From the NCBI GenBank assembly GCA_903858015.1, contig CAIOGZ010000063.1, positions 1-64,000 of the forward strand: 64,000 nucleotides of DNA, written 5' to 3'. The notes beneath the pieces were generated by a model that saw only the letters and a list, made by a program, of their open reading frames with translations, had not been told where the DNA came from and searched no databases. The position numbers and the translations under genes are program-made. Shown piece by piece: positions 52,430 through 61,306 of this stretch (position 1 is its first letter; every line of letters starts with the position of its first letter). This DNA comes from an uncultured cyanobacterium. GTDB taxonomy: Bacteria; Cyanobacteriota; Cyanobacteriia; PCC-6307; Cyanobiaceae.

Positions 52430-53353
52430 TCAGAAGCGGAAGGTCACCCCCGCGCCCACGTGATGCACCCAGCCAGCCATGCCGACCTGGGTGTTGTACA
52501 TCGGTTGCCAGTGGGTGAACAGCACGGTGCGGGAGCTGAGCGGGTAGGTCAGTTCGATCTCGCCGCCCCAATCAACCCGCCCGCCGAGGCCGGAATAGCT
52601 GCCCGGCTGGTAAAAGCGCGGCCCCGCATCCATGGTCAGGTTGAGCAGGTCCACGTTGAAACCCAGGCCCAGGCGGGTGTCGGTGTAATTCCCCAGGTAC
52701 GTGCCGGTGGAATCCCAGCCGTTGCGGTTCTCCACCGCGAGAAAGAGGCCATCGGCAATGGTCTCGAGCCCATCGCCCAGCGCGAAGTTCACATCACCAT
52801 CACCCAGCGCCAGGGTGCCGGCCAGCGAGAGCTGCTGGCGCAGGCCGCGTACATCTTCACCCTGGCTGGTCGTGATCAGGTAAGGCATCCACTCGGCGCT
52901 CAGTTCGAGGCGACGGCTGGGCTGATACACCAATTGCAGCCGGCCCTTGATGTCGGTGCGGCGCCAGTTCGAACCCGGCAGCCCGTGGTGATCGTGCTCC
53001 TCCTCGCCGGCGGGTTCCACCCGGCCATAGAAGTGCTCGGCTTCACCCCACACAAAGGCCGGGCCCAGTTCCATCTCGATGGCGAACACGCCACCTTGAT
53101 TGAGACCCCACTCCAGCACCGTGCCCATCTGGGCATCGATGGCGTAGTGGCGGGGCTGGCCCTCGATGTTGTTCTCAAAGCCGCCGTGGCCCTCGATCGT
53201 GATCAGCGGCAGCACGCGGAACTGGCCCGGAGCCACCCGGCCGGCCTGGCCATCGGCGCCATGGCTCAGGGCAGGTGCGCCGCAGAGCAGCAGCAGCCCT
53301 GCCAGGCCTGAGCTGAGCGGCGAGCGGAAGCGGCAGGAGAGCAGAACAGCCAT
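52430..53353 (-). CDS. Outer-membrane beta-barrel-type protein beside zinc-uptake genes
   Basis: A 307-residue protein with a signal peptide ('SSGLAGLLLLCGAPALSHG') and alternating polar/hydrophobic strands to a C-terminal Phe ('HHVGAGVTFRF'), the usual end of an outer-membrane barrel. A His/acid-rich loop 'PAGEEEHDHHGLPG' (about 120-133) could bind zinc. It is 99 nt downstream of znuA on the same strand and may be co-transcribed and zinc-regulated. The idea that it passes zinc through the outer membrane is inference. ATG at 53351-53353. Confidence 0.75.
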   Translation of the reverse strand: MAVLLSCRFRSPLSSGLAGLLLLCGAPALSHGADGQAGRVAPGQFRVLPLITIEGHGGFENNIEGQPRHYAIDAQMGTVLEWGLNQGGVFAIEMELGPAFVWGEAEHFYGRVEPAGEEEHDHHGLPGSNWRRTDIKGRLQLVYQPSRRLELSAEWMPYLITTSQGEDVRGLRQQLSLAGTLALGDGDVNFALGDGLETIADGLFLAVENRNGWDSTGTYLGNYTDTRLGLGFNVDLLNLTMDAGPRFYQPGSYSGLGGRVDWGGEIELTYPLSSRTVLFTHWQPMYNTQVGMAGWVHHVGAGVTFRF

Positions 53354-53452
53354 GACGGAATCGCGGATGAAGGGACGACGGGAAGGAGGGATTGGCCGAA
53401 AGCTGGACGATCGCGGCAAAGCGGGCTGCTACGCCGAGGTGCGCCGCAGCAC

Positions 53453-54475
53453 TCAGCGAATGGCCGCCCAGCGGCGCGCCAGTTGCTGGCCGCCGGGCCT
53501 GTCGCAGCTGCCGCCCTGACCCTCCACGAAGGTGCAGACATTGGCGGTGAAGGTATCCACGTAACTGGCCTTGGCTGCCAGGCCATCGGCCACGAGGGCG
53601 ACAGAACTGATCGGGACTCCGCTGCGCTGGGAGATGCGCCGCAGGGCTTTCGAGGGCGGAAGACGATCCGGGAAAATGACGCGAGCGCCGGAACGCTGCA
53701 AGGCATCACTCACCTGATTGAGTCCCTGGGGCCGCAGCAGGCCGGCGGTACTGAAGGATTCGATCACCGCCAGCTCCCGGATGCCGTAGCGACGGGCGAA
53801 GCTGCGGAAGGCACGATGGCCGCTGGCCAGCACCCGGGCAGGGGGGGGCAGCGTCGCGATCTGTCGCGCGGTCCAGGCATCGAGATCGGTGAGCACCCCA
53901 GCGGCCTGCTGGCTGCGGGAGCTCAGCCGGCTGTCCTGGTCGGTGAAGGCAGCCAGGCGTGCCGCGATCAGCCGCACCATCGCGGCGCCCTGGCGGGGGT
54001 CATGCCAGACATGGGGGTCGCGCACACCGCCGGCACCCTCGAAGCTGGGGCTGTTGGGCACCGCCAGCTCCGCCACCGCCACCTGGGGCCGACGCCCCTG
54101 CACCTTGCTGAGGGCGGGGGTGAGGCCATAGCCATTCACCAGCACCAGATCGGACTGGGCCAGAACCTGGCGATCGCTGGGCCGCAGCGCCGCTTGGTGA
54201 GGGTCCTGGCTGGCGGGCAGGAGGCAGACCACCGTGATCAGCCCGTCCGCCAGGGTGCGGCTGAGGTCGCAGAGCACGCCGTCCGCAGCGACGACGGTGG
54301 CCGCCCGGGCAGGGGGAGGCGGCAGCAGCAAGGCGGCGCCCAGCAGGAGGGTGGCCAGCCATGGCCCGGAAACGGAGCTTCGCCGGCCCTGAACGCGAAA
54401 CCGCCTGAAACCGGAGCCCTGATGAGGTGACAGCAGCGACACAAGCCAACCAACAACCCCGCAAACGATAACCAT
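53453..54475 (-). CDS. znuA: Zinc ABC transporter substrate-binding protein
   Basis: Up to 340 residues, cluster A-I metal-binding protein. An N-terminal hydrophobic segment ending 'LLLPPPPARA' is the signal sequence. 'VVCLLPASQDPHQAALRPSD' carries the first metal His, 'GGVRDPHVWHDPRQG' the second, 'VLASGHRAFRSFARRYGI' the third, and 'LVADGLAAKASYVDTFTAN' the Asp. The long His-rich loop of many ZnuA proteins is absent. Divergent from znuC-znuB-zur. ATG at 54473-54475 overlaps a possible Zur box; GTG at 54440-54442 is an alternative start. Confidence 0.88.
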   Translation of the reverse strand: MVIVCGVVGWLVSLLSPHQGSGFRRFRVQGRRSSVSGPWLATLLLGAALLLPPPPARAATVVAADGVLCDLSRTLADGLITVVCLLPASQDPHQAALRPSDRQVLAQSDLVLVNGYGLTPALSKVQGRRPQVAVAELAVPNSPSFEGAGGVRDPHVWHDPRQGAAMVRLIAARLAAFTDQDSRLSSRSQQAAGVLTDLDAWTARQIATLPPPARVLASGHRAFRSFARRYGIRELAVIESFSTAGLLRPQGLNQVSDALQRSGARVIFPDRLPPSKALRRISQRSGVPISSVALVADGLAAKASYVDTFTANVCTFVEGQGGSCDRPGGQQLARRWAAIR

Positions 54476-54480
54476 TCCCA
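54466..54480. promoter_or_regulatory. Possible Zur box between znuA and znuC
   Basis: The sequence CGATAACCATTCCCA lies in the 85-bp divergent gap and resembles the cyanobacterial Fur/Zur-type dyad TGATAAT.ATTATCA at about 10 of 15 positions. Its place between two zinc-uptake units and near zur supports it; the imperfect match and overlap with one possible znuA start weaken it. Confidence 0.35.
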
Positions 54481-54560
54481 CCGCTGGCCGCCCTAGGCTT
54501 GTGCCGGATGGATCCCGTTCCCCGCGCATCCGATCGCAGCGCAATCCCGACCCACCCCCC

Positions 54561-55235
54561 ATGCTTCAGGTTCAGGGCGTCAGTTACCGCTATCCAGGCA
54601 AGGCTTCCCCCACGGTTCTGGCGGACGTGAGTTTCAGCCTCGGGCCCGGCAGCCTCACGGCGCTGCTCGGCCCGAATGGCGCCGGCAAATCCACCCTGCT
54701 GAACCTGCTGCTCGGCCAGCTCACCCCAAGCCAGGGAAGGCTGCTCTGGTCTGGCCAGGCCATGGCCCCGCGACGGCCGCGGCTGGCCCTGGTCCCCCAG
54801 CGCAGCGCCATCCAATGGCAGATGCCGATCACCGTCCGGGATCTCGTGGCCCTCGGCACGCTGGCAGCCCCCGCGCCCCAACCGCGGCTGGATATCGCCG
54901 AGGCGTTGCAGTCCATGGGTCTGGCCTCCCTGGCGGAAACGCGTCTTTCCCAGCTCTCCGGGGGCCAGCAGCAGCGAGCCCTGCTGGCCCGGGCCCTGGT
55001 CCAGAAGGCCGACCTGCTGCTCCTGGACGAACCCTTCACCTACCTGGATCCCCCGACCCGCCAGCAGCTGCTGGCGGTGCTGCGCCAGCAGGCCGCCCAG
55101 GGACGCATCGTGCTGGTGAGCAGCCACGACTGGGGTGAGTCCCTACAGGGGTACGACCGGGCCCTGCTGCTGGATACAACGCTTCGCGCCGATGACCGGC
55201 CCGATCGCGTCCTGGAGCGGTTGCAGCGGCGATGA
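54561..55235 (+). CDS. znuC: Zinc ABC transporter ATP-binding protein
   Basis: A 224-residue ABC ATPase. Walker A 'LLGPNGAGKSTLLNLLLG', Q-loop 'ALVPQRSAIQWQMPITV' (the W-x-x-P form typical of the Mn/Zn group), signature 'LSGGQQQRALLARALVQ', Walker B 'LLLLDEPFTYLDPPT', and 'VSSHDWGE' with the switch His. It powers metal uptake with the ZnuB permease. ATG at 54561. It overlaps znuB by 4 nt. Confidence 0.93.
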   Translation: MLQVQGVSYRYPGKASPTVLADVSFSLGPGSLTALLGPNGAGKSTLLNLLLGQLTPSQGRLLWSGQAMAPRRPRLALVPQRSAIQWQMPITVRDLVALGTLAAPAPQPRLDIAEALQSMGLASLAETRLSQLSGGQQQRALLARALVQKADLLLLDEPFTYLDPPTRQQLLAVLRQQAAQGRIVLVSSHDWGESLQGYDRALLLDTTLRADDRPDRVLERLQRR

Positions 55236-56050
55236 GTTCAGACCCGACCACGATCGCCTGGTGGCTGCTCCCCCTGCTGATGGCGCTGCTGAGCGGTGCC
55301 ATGGGCGGCGTGGCCGGCCCGCTTCTGGTGGTGCGACGCCGGGTGCTGCACAGCAACCTGATCGCCCATGCCGTGCTGCCGGGTGTAGCCCTGGCCCTGG
55401 CGGCGGGGATCGACCCCCTGCTGGGAGGGCTGGCCAGTGGACTGGGCGCCACCTGGCTCGCGGAGCGGCTCAGCAGCCGTCACCTGCCGGATGACGCGGG
55501 CCAGGAGGTGGTGGCCAACACGCTGCTCGCCGCCAGCCTGGGGCTGGGGGTCCTGCTGATCTCGGCCCTCGATGGCGACGGGGACCTCAATAACCTTCTG
55601 TTCGGCGATCTGCTGACAGCGGGGCCGGCAGACCTGCTGCGGGCCGCGATCGCCCTGGGCTTGCTGCTGCTGCTGGTCTGCAGCCGCTATCAGCAGCTGG
55701 TGTTCCTGGCTGTGGATCCGGAAGGGGCCGCGGCTGCAGGGCTGCCGGTGCGACGGCTGCAGCGGCTGCTCAGCCTCGCCACGACCCTGGTGATCGTTAG
55801 CGGCATGGCCGCCGTGGGGTTGATTCTGGCGATTGCCCTCTATAGCGCCCCGGCCCTGATCGGGCTGCGCTCCGCAGCAAGCCTCTGGGGAGCCCTGGGG
55901 CGCTCGGCCGCGATCGGCATGGCGGTGGCGGTGGCTGGATTCGGGCTCAGCCTGCTGCTCGACAGCCCCCCGGGCCCCGTGATCGCCTGCCTGTGTGTGC
56001 CACTGCTGGGGATAAGCGCCGCAGCGCCCGATCGGGGGGGGCGCCGATAG
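55232..56050 (+). CDS. znuB: Zinc ABC transporter permease
   Basis: A 272-residue ABC-3 family permease with about eight hydrophobic helices. 'GPLLVVRRRVLHSNLIAHAV' followed by 'LPGVALA' is the conserved start of the family, 'DLNNLLFGDLLTAGPADL' a mid-protein motif, and 'ATTLVIVSGMAAVGLILAIA' then 'APALIGL' the coupling region. The start ATG overlaps the znuC stop (ATGA). zur follows 42 nt later. Confidence 0.93.
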   Translation: MSSDPTTIAWWLLPLLMALLSGAMGGVAGPLLVVRRRVLHSNLIAHAVLPGVALALAAGIDPLLGGLASGLGATWLAERLSSRHLPDDAGQEVVANTLLAASLGLGVLLISALDGDGDLNNLLFGDLLTAGPADLLRAAIALGLLLLLVCSRYQQLVFLAVDPEGAAAAGLPVRRLQRLLSLATTLVIVSGMAAVGLILAIALYSAPALIGLRSAASLWGALGRSAAIGMAVAVAGFGLSLLLDSPPGPVIACLCVPLLGISAAAPDRGGRR

Positions 56051-56092
56051 GGTCCCTAAGGTCGGATCAGCGCGGACTCCCCAACCCAGGAG

Positions 56093-56653
56093 ATGAGCAG
56101 CACCACCAACCTCAGCTCCGGCCAGGTGCCGCTCACGCCCCGCCAGCAACTGCTGCTGGATGCCCTGCGCGATGCGGGCGCCGAACTGAGCAACCAGGAT
56201 CTCCATCACCGGCTGAGTCAGTGCCACCAAAGCATCGGATTGGCCACGATCTACCGCCAGATGCGCTGGCTGCAACAGCGGGGCCTGGTGCGCAGTCGTC
56301 TGCTGCCCACTGGCGAGACCCTCTACGCGCCGGTCGACCACGACGCCCACCACCTCACCTGTGTGCTCTGTGGGAGCAGCGTCACCCTGCCGGTGTGCCC
56401 CATGCACGATCAGCCCCTGCCGACTGAGCTGCGCGGAGGCTTCCTGCCCTTGTTCCACACCTTGGAATACTACGGACATTGCGCCGCCTGCCGCTCGGCG
56501 GTGGCCGAACCCGAAGCATCCCCCGGGCTGCCCCGCCATCGCCAGGCTGCGCCGCCGAGCCGCCCGGCCGCTCACCTCGCCGGCCAGGCGGCGGAGGGGG
56601 AATCGCCAACCAACGCCAAGCACCCAGCTCATACCCATTCCGACTTCGCCTAA
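56093..56653 (+). CDS. zur: Fur-family zinc regulator (Zur)
   Basis: A 186-residue repressor. The winged helix includes 'NQDLHHRLSQCHQSIGLATI' and 'YRQMRWLQQRGLVRSRLLP'; the sensory part 'VDHDAHHLTCVLCGSSVTLP' and 'YGHCAACRSAV' holds the two CxxC pairs of a structural zinc site and the His cluster. Position after znuCB argues for Zur rather than Fur. The C-terminus is extended by about 45 mostly low-complexity residues ending 'HPAHTHSDFA', a His-containing tail not usual in the family. Confidence 0.88.
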   Translation: MSSTTNLSSGQVPLTPRQQLLLDALRDAGAELSNQDLHHRLSQCHQSIGLATIYRQMRWLQQRGLVRSRLLPTGETLYAPVDHDAHHLTCVLCGSSVTLPVCPMHDQPLPTELRGGFLPLFHTLEYYGHCAACRSAVAEPEASPGLPRHRQAAPPSRPAAHLAGQAAEGESPTNAKHPAHTHSDFA

Positions 56654-56678
56654 GATCCCAGCACGACACCAAGGCCCC

Positions 56679-57392
56679 ATGGACCTCTCCAAGCCCGGCA
56701 CCCTGGCCAACCTCGAAGCCGCCTTCGGCGGCGAGAGCATGGCCAACCGCAAATACCTGTTCTTCGCCCAGGTGGCCCAGCAGCTCGGCCACAAGGAGCT
56801 GGCCCGGCTGTTCAAGGACACGGCCAACCAGGAAACCGAGCACGCCTTCGCCCACTTCCGCCTGCTCCATCCCGAGCTTGTGGTCGCCGACCCCGACGGC
56901 CTCGATCCAACCCAGAAGCAGGCGATCCTGGCCCGCTGCCTGGAGCTGGCGATTGAAGGCGAAACCTACGAGTACACCACCATGTACCCGGAGTTCGCCG
57001 CACGGGCCCGCGCCGAGCGCGATGCCGGCGCCACGGCCGAATTCGAGGGGCAGATCGCCGAATCCCAGGACCACGCCGGCAGCTTCCGCACCGCAGCCCG
57101 CAACTTCGGCCTGCTGAGCCCGATCGAAAAGCACCACGCCGAGCGTTACGGGGTAGCGCTAGAGGCCCTGCAAGGCAAAGGAATGGCCGGCCGCGCGGCA
57201 GCGCCGGTGAGCGGCCAATGGATCTGCAAGGTGTGCTCAATGATCTACGACCCCACCGTGGGGGATCCGGATTCGGGCATCGCCGCCGGCACCCCATTTG
57301 AGGCGATTCCAGATAGCTGGAGCTGCCCGATCTGCGGCACGATCAAGGCAAACTTCGTCCCCTACCACGAGCCAGAATTACAGCCAGCTTGA
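56679..57392 (+). CDS. Rubrerythrin
   Basis: A 237-residue protein with a four-helix diiron domain ('MANRKYLFFAQVAQQLG', 'DTANQETEHAFAHF', 'EGETYEYTTMYPEFA', 'AESQDHAGSFRTA') and a C-terminal rubredoxin domain ('GQWICKVCSMIYDP', 'SWSCPICGTIKANF') with both CxxC knuckles. It reduces hydrogen peroxide. It follows zur by 25 nt, so it may be co-expressed with it, linking zinc control to oxidative stress. ATG at 56679. Confidence 0.94.
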   Translation: MDLSKPGTLANLEAAFGGESMANRKYLFFAQVAQQLGHKELARLFKDTANQETEHAFAHFRLLHPELVVADPDGLDPTQKQAILARCLELAIEGETYEYTTMYPEFAARARAERDAGATAEFEGQIAESQDHAGSFRTAARNFGLLSPIEKHHAERYGVALEALQGKGMAGRAAAPVSGQWICKVCSMIYDPTVGDPDSGIAAGTPFEAIPDSWSCPICGTIKANFVPYHEPELQPA

Positions 57393-57426
57393 GACAACCC
57401 AAGCCGGCCTCAGCAGGGCATGGGAT

Positions 57427-57630
57427 TCAGGCGGCGTGGGGTGGCGTGGGCCCGCCGCCGCCGCCGACCTGGAAGGGAAGCACCAACGTGGCCCAATGGT
57501 CGGGACGCTCCGGACGGGGCCGCCGGGCCCGGCGCACGCCGAAGGGCACCCTTACCACATTGGTGCCTTCAATGCGCTGGATGCCGGCGGCCGCCGCCGG
57601 AGGATAGGTACCGCTGCCGTCGCCCTTCAT
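57427..57630 (-). CDS. Possible small protein, unknown function
   Basis: A 67-residue frame whose ATG (57628-57630) is preceded by AGGGGA at a good distance. It reads 'TYPPAAAAGIQRIEGTNVVR', 'VPFGVRRARRPRPERPDHWA', 'TLVLPFQVGGGGGPTPPHAA'. The Gly/Pro tail and Arg-rich middle suit a small soluble protein. No family is recognised. It lies in the 349-bp gap between rubrerythrin and gcvP; otherwise the gap is empty. Confidence 0.5.
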   Translation of the reverse strand: MKGDGSGTYPPAAAAGIQRIEGTNVVRVPFGVRRARRPRPERPDHWATLVLPFQVGGGGGPTPPHAA

Positions 57631-57741
57631 GGTCCCCTGTGATGAATGGCTGAATGGCCGATATCCCCTGCCATTAGGGCGGAGACTAGCCTTTGCTCAA
57701 TGATGCGTCATCCACGGCCCGCAGAGTAGCCCAGGGAACCC

Positions 57742-60700
57742 TTAGGCGGCCAGTTCGCTGACTGCCACTTCCTCCACCGAAGGGCAGGTGCAGACCAGGT
57801 TTCGATCGCCGTAGGCGTTGTCGATGCGGGCGACGGCGGGCCAGATCTTGCTGGCTAACTGGGCGCTGCCGGCCGGGAAGCCAGCTTGGCTGCGGCTATA
57901 GCTGCGATCCCAGGTGTCGGCGGTGACGGCGGCCAGGGTGTGGGGGGCGCGCTTCAGCGGATTGTCGAGGGGATCGGCGGCGCCCGATTCGAGCGCCGCC
58001 ACTTCGGCGCGGATCGCCACCATGGCGGCGCAAAAGCGATCCAGCTCGGGCAGCGATTCGCTTTCGGTGGGCTCCACCATCACCGTGCCGGCCACCGGCC
58101 AGCTCACGGTGGGGGCATGGAAGCCGTAATCCATCAACCGCTTGGCCAGATCGTCGACCTCCAAGCCGCAGCTGCGCTTCAAGGGCCGCAGGTCGAGGAT
58201 GCACTCGTGGGCCACCCGGCCGCCGGCGCCGCGGTAGAGCACCGGGAAGTGGGGATCCAGCCGTTCGGCGATCAGGTTGGCGGCCAGGAGGGCCACCTGG
58301 CTGGCGGTGCGCAGGCCAGCACCACCCATCATGCGGATATACATCCAGCTGATCGGCAAGATGCCAGCGCTGCCCCAGGGCGCCGCCGACACCGGCCCGA
58401 TCGCGAGGCCGGCCAGCTCGTCGGCGGGCTGGCCAGCCGAACCCCCCAGCGCAGCAAGGGGATGGCCCGGCAGGAAGGGCACCAGATGGGAGGCCACGCC
58501 AATCGGACCGACGCCGGGGCCGCCACCGCCGTGGGGGATGCAAAAGGTTTTGTGGAGGTTGAGATGGCAAACATCGGCGCCGTACAGCCCCGGCTTGCAG
58601 AGGCCCACTTGGGCGTTGAGGTTGGCGCCATCGAGATACACCTGGCCGCCATGGTCATGCACTAGCTGGCAGATGCGGCGGATGCCGGTTTCAAACACAC
58701 CGTGGGTCGAGGGATAGGTGACCATCAGGGCCGCCAGGTCGGCGGCGTGGGTGATGGTCTTGGCTTCGAGGTCGGCGAGATCAATATTGCCGGCCTCGTC
58801 GCAGGCCACGGCCACCACCTGCATGCCGGCCATCACCGCACTGGCGGGGTTGGTGCCGTGGGCGCTGGTGGGGATCAGGCAGATGCGGCGGTGGCCCTCA
58901 CCGCGACTGCGGTGCCAGGCGCGAATCACCATCAGGCCGGCGTATTCGCCCTGGGAGCCGGCATTGGGCTGGAGCGATACCCCGGCAAAGCCGGTAATCG
59001 CCCCCAGCCAGGCCTCCAGATCGGCCACTAGCCGGGCATAGCCGCCGGTCTGGTCGGCCGGGGCGAAAGGATGGAGCTGGGCGAAGGCGGGCCAGCTCAC
59101 CGGCGCCAGTTCGGCAGCGGCGTTGAGCTTCATGGTGCAACTGCCCAGGGGGATCATGCCGTGCACCAACGACAGGTCCTTGGACACCAGATACTGGATA
59201 TAACGCATCAACTCGGTTTCGCTGCGGTAGCGGTGGAAGACCGGTTGGCTCAGCCACGGATCCCGGCGTAGCGGCAGGCCAGCCAGGGCCAAGGGCGAGG
59301 CCTCCGGGGCCAGCGCTAGCCTGGCATTGAGCAAGGCCACGGCCCTGGCGGCGGCGGCCGGATCGGCAGCGAGGGCCCTGAGCAGTTGCTCCAGTTCGGC
59401 CGGATGGGTGAGCTCATCGAGGCTGATCGCCAAGGCATCAGCCGCCGTGGCCGCCAACCCATCCACCCCGACGCGCAAGTTGAACCCTGCGGCCACGGCC
59501 CGCTGGCGCAGCTGGGTCGCCCCGGAGCTGCGCAGCACCAGGGTGTCGAACCCCGGGCCGGGATCGGCGGCTAGGCCGAGGACCGCCAGCGCCTCGGCCA
59601 GGGCCTGCCGCTGCGAAAGGATGCGGCGGGCGATCGCCGTCAGGCCATCGGGGCCATGGTGCACGGCATAGAAGCTCGCCATCACCGCCAGCAACACCTG
59701 GGCGGTGCAGATGTTGCTGGTGGCCTTGTCTCGGCGGATGTGCTGCTCGCGGGTCTGCAGGGCCAAGCGCAGGGCAGGATTGCCTTCGGCATCGCGCGAT
59801 TGGCCCACCAGCCGCCCCGGAATCTGACGTTTGTAGGCCTCCGTGGTGGCGAAAAAGGCGGCGTGGGGCCCACCGAATCCCATCGGCACACCGAAGCGCT
59901 GCAGGCTGCCCACGGCGATGTCGGCGCCGAGATGGCCCACGGGCGCCAGCAAAACCTGGGCGAGGGGATCGACGGCGGCGGTGACGATCAGGCCGGCGGC
60001 GCGGGCGGCGGCCAGCAGCGGGGCCGGATCCCAGAGGCGCCCCTCCACCCCAGGCAACTGAATCAGCAGGCCAAAGGCATCCTCGGCAAACGGGAGGCCA
60101 TCCGCCAGCGAAGCGGTGGCAAGGGAGCTGCTGGCATGGGCTGACGCCAGGGCCTCGGCATCCACCAGCTCGACGTTGATGCCCAGCGGTTCGGCCCGGG
60201 TGGTGATCACCGCCAGGGTCTGGGGGAACACGGCCCGATCCACCAAATAGCGGCGGGCTCCAGGCCGCTGACAGACCGCCAGGGAGAGCGCCATCGCCTC
60301 GGCCGCCGCCGTGCCCTCATCCAGCAGGGAGGCATTGGCGATCGGCAGGCCGGTGAGGTCACTGACCAGGGTCTGGAAGTTGAGCAGCGCTTCCAGACGT
60401 CCCTGGGCGATCTCGGCCTGATAAGGGGTATAGGCGGTGTACCAACAGGGGTTTTCCAGTACGTGCCGCTGGATCAAAGCCGGGGTGGCGGTGCCGTGAT
60501 AGCCGAGACCGATCAGGCTGCGGGCAGGGCTGTTATCGGCGGCAATGCGGGCCAATTCAGCCAGGGCCTCCGCCTCGGAGCAGGCCTCGGGCAACCCCTC
60601 GCTGGCGGCGCTAGCCGGTAGCAGGATGTCGGCGGGCACCACGGCGGCGGCCAGATCCTCAAGGGACTCGAGGCCCAGTTCAGCCAGCATCCGCTGCTGA

Positions 60701-60747
60701 TCCTCAGCCCCGGGCCCCAGGTGCCGAATCAGAAACGGTGCTGCCAC
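57742..60747 (-). CDS. gcvP: Glycine dehydrogenase (decarboxylating), P-protein
   Basis: A 1001-residue PLP enzyme of the glycine cleavage system, important in photorespiration. The N-terminal half has '[20 protein letters not shown]' and '[20 protein letters not shown]'; the C-terminal half has '[20 protein letters not shown]' and the PLP site '[19 protein letters not shown]' with the Lys. GTG at 60745-60747 is the start and the only one giving a family N-terminus ('FLIRHLGP'). It lies 109 nt downstream of gcvH on the same strand. Confidence 0.97.
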   Translation of the reverse strand: MAAPFLIRHLGPGAEDQQRMLAELGLESLEDLAAAVVPADILLPASAASEGLPEACSEAEALAELARIAADNSPARSLIGLGYHGTATPALIQRHVLENPCWYTAYTPYQAEIAQGRLEALLNFQTLVSDLTGLPIANASLLDEGTAAAEAMALSLAVCQRPGARRYLVDRAVFPQTLAVITTRAEPLGINVELVDAEALASAHASSSLATASLADGLPFAEDAFGLLIQLPGVEGRLWDPAPLLAAARAAGLIVTAAVDPLAQVLLAPVGHLGADIAVGSLQRFGVPMGFGGPHAAFFATTEAYKRQIPGRLVGQSRDAEGNPALRLALQTREQHIRRDKATSNICTAQVLLAVMASFYAVHHGPDGLTAIARRILSQRQALAEALAVLGLAADPGPGFDTLVLRSSGATQLRQRAVAAGFNLRVGVDGLAATAADALAISLDELTHPAELEQLLRALAADPAAAARAVALLNARLALAPEASPLALAGLPLRRDPWLSQPVFHRYRSETELMRYIQYLVSKDLSLVHGMIPLGSCTMKLNAAAELAPVSWPAFAQLHPFAPADQTGGYARLVADLEAWLGAITGFAGVSLQPNAGSQGEYAGLMVIRAWHRSRGEGHRRICLIPTSAHGTNPASAVMAGMQVVAVACDEAGNIDLADLEAKTITHAADLAALMVTYPSTHGVFETGIRRICQLVHDHGGQVYLDGANLNAQVGLCKPGLYGADVCHLNLHKTFCIPHGGGGPGVGPIGVASHLVPFLPGHPLAALGGSAGQPADELAGLAIGPVSAAPWGSAGILPISWMYIRMMGGAGLRTASQVALLAANLIAERLDPHFPVLYRGAGGRVAHECILDLRPLKRSCGLEVDDLAKRLMDYGFHAPTVSWPVAGTVMVEPTESESLPELDRFCAAMVAIRAEVAALESGAADPLDNPLKRAPHTLAAVTADTWDRSYSRSQAGFPAGSAQLASKIWPAVARIDNAYGDRNLVCTCPSVEEVAVSELAA

Positions 60748-60856
60748 GAAACCGGCTTCAAGGTGGGGGAATCTTAAGAAAATTCAACAGCGATCGCCAA
60801 GGATCAGGGCGGAGCAGGATCCGGCCCCGGCCCCTGGCCCAGATCAAGCCGGAGGC

Positions 60857-61246
60857 TCAGTGGCCTTCTACGGCGGCGCCGTAGGCAGCGGCATCCATCA
60901 GGCCCTCCAGCTGCAGGGGATCGGAAGGACGCACGACCAGCAGCCAACCCTCCCCGTAGGGATCGTTCTGCAGTTCTTCTGGGCTAGCGAGCACCGCCTC
61001 GTTGCGGGCCTCCACCACGCCACTGATCGGAGCCAGCAACTCTTCGACGGCCTTCACCGATTCCACCGAACCAAAGCTGCTGCCCTGGCTGATGGTGGCC
61101 CCCACCTCAGGCAGCTCCACAAAGACGATGTCGCCGAGCTGGTCCACCGCAAAGGCACTGATGCCCACCCGTGCACTGTCGCCCTCCGGGCGGGCGTACT
61201 CATGGCTGTCGGCGTAGCGACAGTCTTCGGGAATGGGCAGGGCCAT
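60857..61246 (-). CDS. gcvH: Glycine cleavage system H protein
   Basis: A 129-residue lipoyl carrier that shuttles the aminomethyl group between P, T and L proteins. 'YADSHEYARPEGDSARVGIS', 'LGDIVFVELPEVGATISQG' and the lipoylation site 'GSVESVKAVEELLAPISG' (Lys in SVKAVEE) are complete, as is 'LNDPYG'-like 'LQNDPYGEGWLL'. ATG at 61244-61246. gcvT is not in the window. Confidence 0.96.
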   Translation of the reverse strand: MALPIPEDCRYADSHEYARPEGDSARVGISAFAVDQLGDIVFVELPEVGATISQGSSFGSVESVKAVEELLAPISGVVEARNEAVLASPEELQNDPYGEGWLLVVRPSDPLQLEGLMDAAAYGAAVEGH

Positions 61247-61306
61247 GGCGCGGACGATGGATCGGGAAGCGGTCCCAGTCTGTAGGAAGCTGGGCCGCCG
61301 CGCCGT

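Noticed and set aside
60748-60856. Glycine riboswitch near gcvP/gcvH
   Set aside because: The gaps upstream of gcvH (60 nt) and gcvP (109 nt) lack the conserved glycine aptamer core and are too short for the usual tandem form.
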